From: Aquicoccus porphyridii
Lineage (GTDB): Bacteria > Pseudomonadota > Alphaproteobacteria > Rhodobacterales > Rhodobacteraceae
DNA: 64,000 nucleotides
Direction: 5' to 3'
Assembly (NCBI RefSeq): GCF_008369105.1
Contig: NZ_VINQ01000011.1
Coordinates: 111,345 to 175,344 of the forward strand
Shown: positions 63,853 to 64,000 of the stretch, piece after piece
Layout: the number at the start of each line of letters is the position of its first letter
How positions within the stretch are numbered: position 1 is the first letter of the stretch
Translations under genes and position numbers: made by a program
Notes under the pieces: model-generated
Databases searched by the model: none
What the model was told of the DNA's origin: nothing
Seen by the model: the letters and a program-made list of their open reading frames with translations, nothing else

Positions 63853-64000
63853 GGCGTTGTTGCAGAACTATCCCGGTGAAGGATTCACTTCGTGAATCCA
63901 TGCGGTTACAGAGGCTGCATGAGCAAGCCCCCTCCTGCCCGCTATCGCACGACGAACTGGTCCAGCTACAACGCGTCGCTGCGCAAGCGGGGGGCTCTGC
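63853..64000 (+). mobile_element. IS5-family insertion sequence, second copy, cut by right edge
   Basis: The left end GGCGTTGTTGCAGAACTA matches the terminal repeat of the element at 18309, followed by the same GGATTCAC...ATGCGGTTAC leader. Only the first 148 bp are in the window. Confidence 0.8.
63919..64000 (+). CDS. IS5-family transposase, 5' part
   Basis: ATG at 63919 opens MSKPPPARYRTTNWSSYNAS, nearly identical in sense to the transposase at 18375. The window ends after about 27 codons, so it cannot be seen whether this copy has the same central deletion. Confidence 0.85.
   Translation, partial: MSKPPPARYRTTNWSSYNASLRKRGAL

Overview
This window reads as chromosomal DNA of a marine alphaproteobacterium of the Roseobacter group (Rhodobacteraceae). 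The clues are high G+C, a DmdA-like/methionine gamma-lyase pair, a CcrM-type GANTC methyltransferase, an exosortase E/VPEID-CTERM pair, and an intergenic repeat that I recall as common in this family. It combines housekeeping genes with one mobile-element-scarred island and several accessory functions.

Layout. (1) 1-4.4 kb: a leftward unit megL, dmdA-like, 2-oxoacid dehydrogenase E1-like (cut by the left edge), with a divergent Lrp regulator; it looks dedicated to DMSP/methionine sulfur and the 2-oxobutyrate that MegL makes. (2) 4.4-12.5 kb: a surface-glycolipid locus with a lipid A-type acyltransferase, nonulosonic (sialic-type) acid genes neuB, neuC and neuA, a methyltransferase, a glycosyltransferase and two Kdo-transferase-family genes in tandem. 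(3) 12.5-17.8 kb: two glutathione transferases, then leuS-lptE-holA, tightly overlapped. (4) 17.9-25.4 kb: an island with an internally deleted IS5-family element, a 91-bp inverted repeat around it, a 1021-residue fusion protein (helical-toroid-like region plus MurF-like ligase), wrecks of IS6, IS110 and DUF262 genes, and acdS (ACC deaminase) with a divergent AcdR-like regulator. (5) 25.7-35.8 kb: one leftward ten-gene TonB-dependent siderophore/iron uptake operon. (6) 36-44.3 kb: sugar/adenosine kinase, nth, an AraC-type/alkyltransferase fusion, an OmpA-like lipoprotein, FMN reductase, a membrane protein with a possible winged-helix tail, rnhB, ccrM and tRNA-Thr(CGT). (7) 44.5-48 kb: the exosortase E/protease fusion with its VPEID-CTERM substrate, and a D,D-carboxypeptidase with a C-terminal SPOR-like domain. 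(8) 48.2-58.1 kb: a leftward acyl-CoA degradation cluster with a paired acyl-CoA dehydrogenase, a MaoC hydratase, two SDRs, a thiolase and accessory enzymes. (9) 58.3-63.4 kb: a MuiA-family protein, ZinT with a Zur-box-like palindrome, asd and an MFS transporter. (10) From about 63.85 kb: the start of a second IS5-family copy, cut by the right edge.

Strongest candidates for new biology are the MurF-like fusion protein inside the island, the minimal VPEID-CTERM substrate beside its fused exosortase/protease, the second Kdo-transferase paralogue embedded among nonulosonate genes, and the MegL-DmdA-E1 gene set. All assignments come from reading motifs and family resemblance in the translated sequence; no database search was run.
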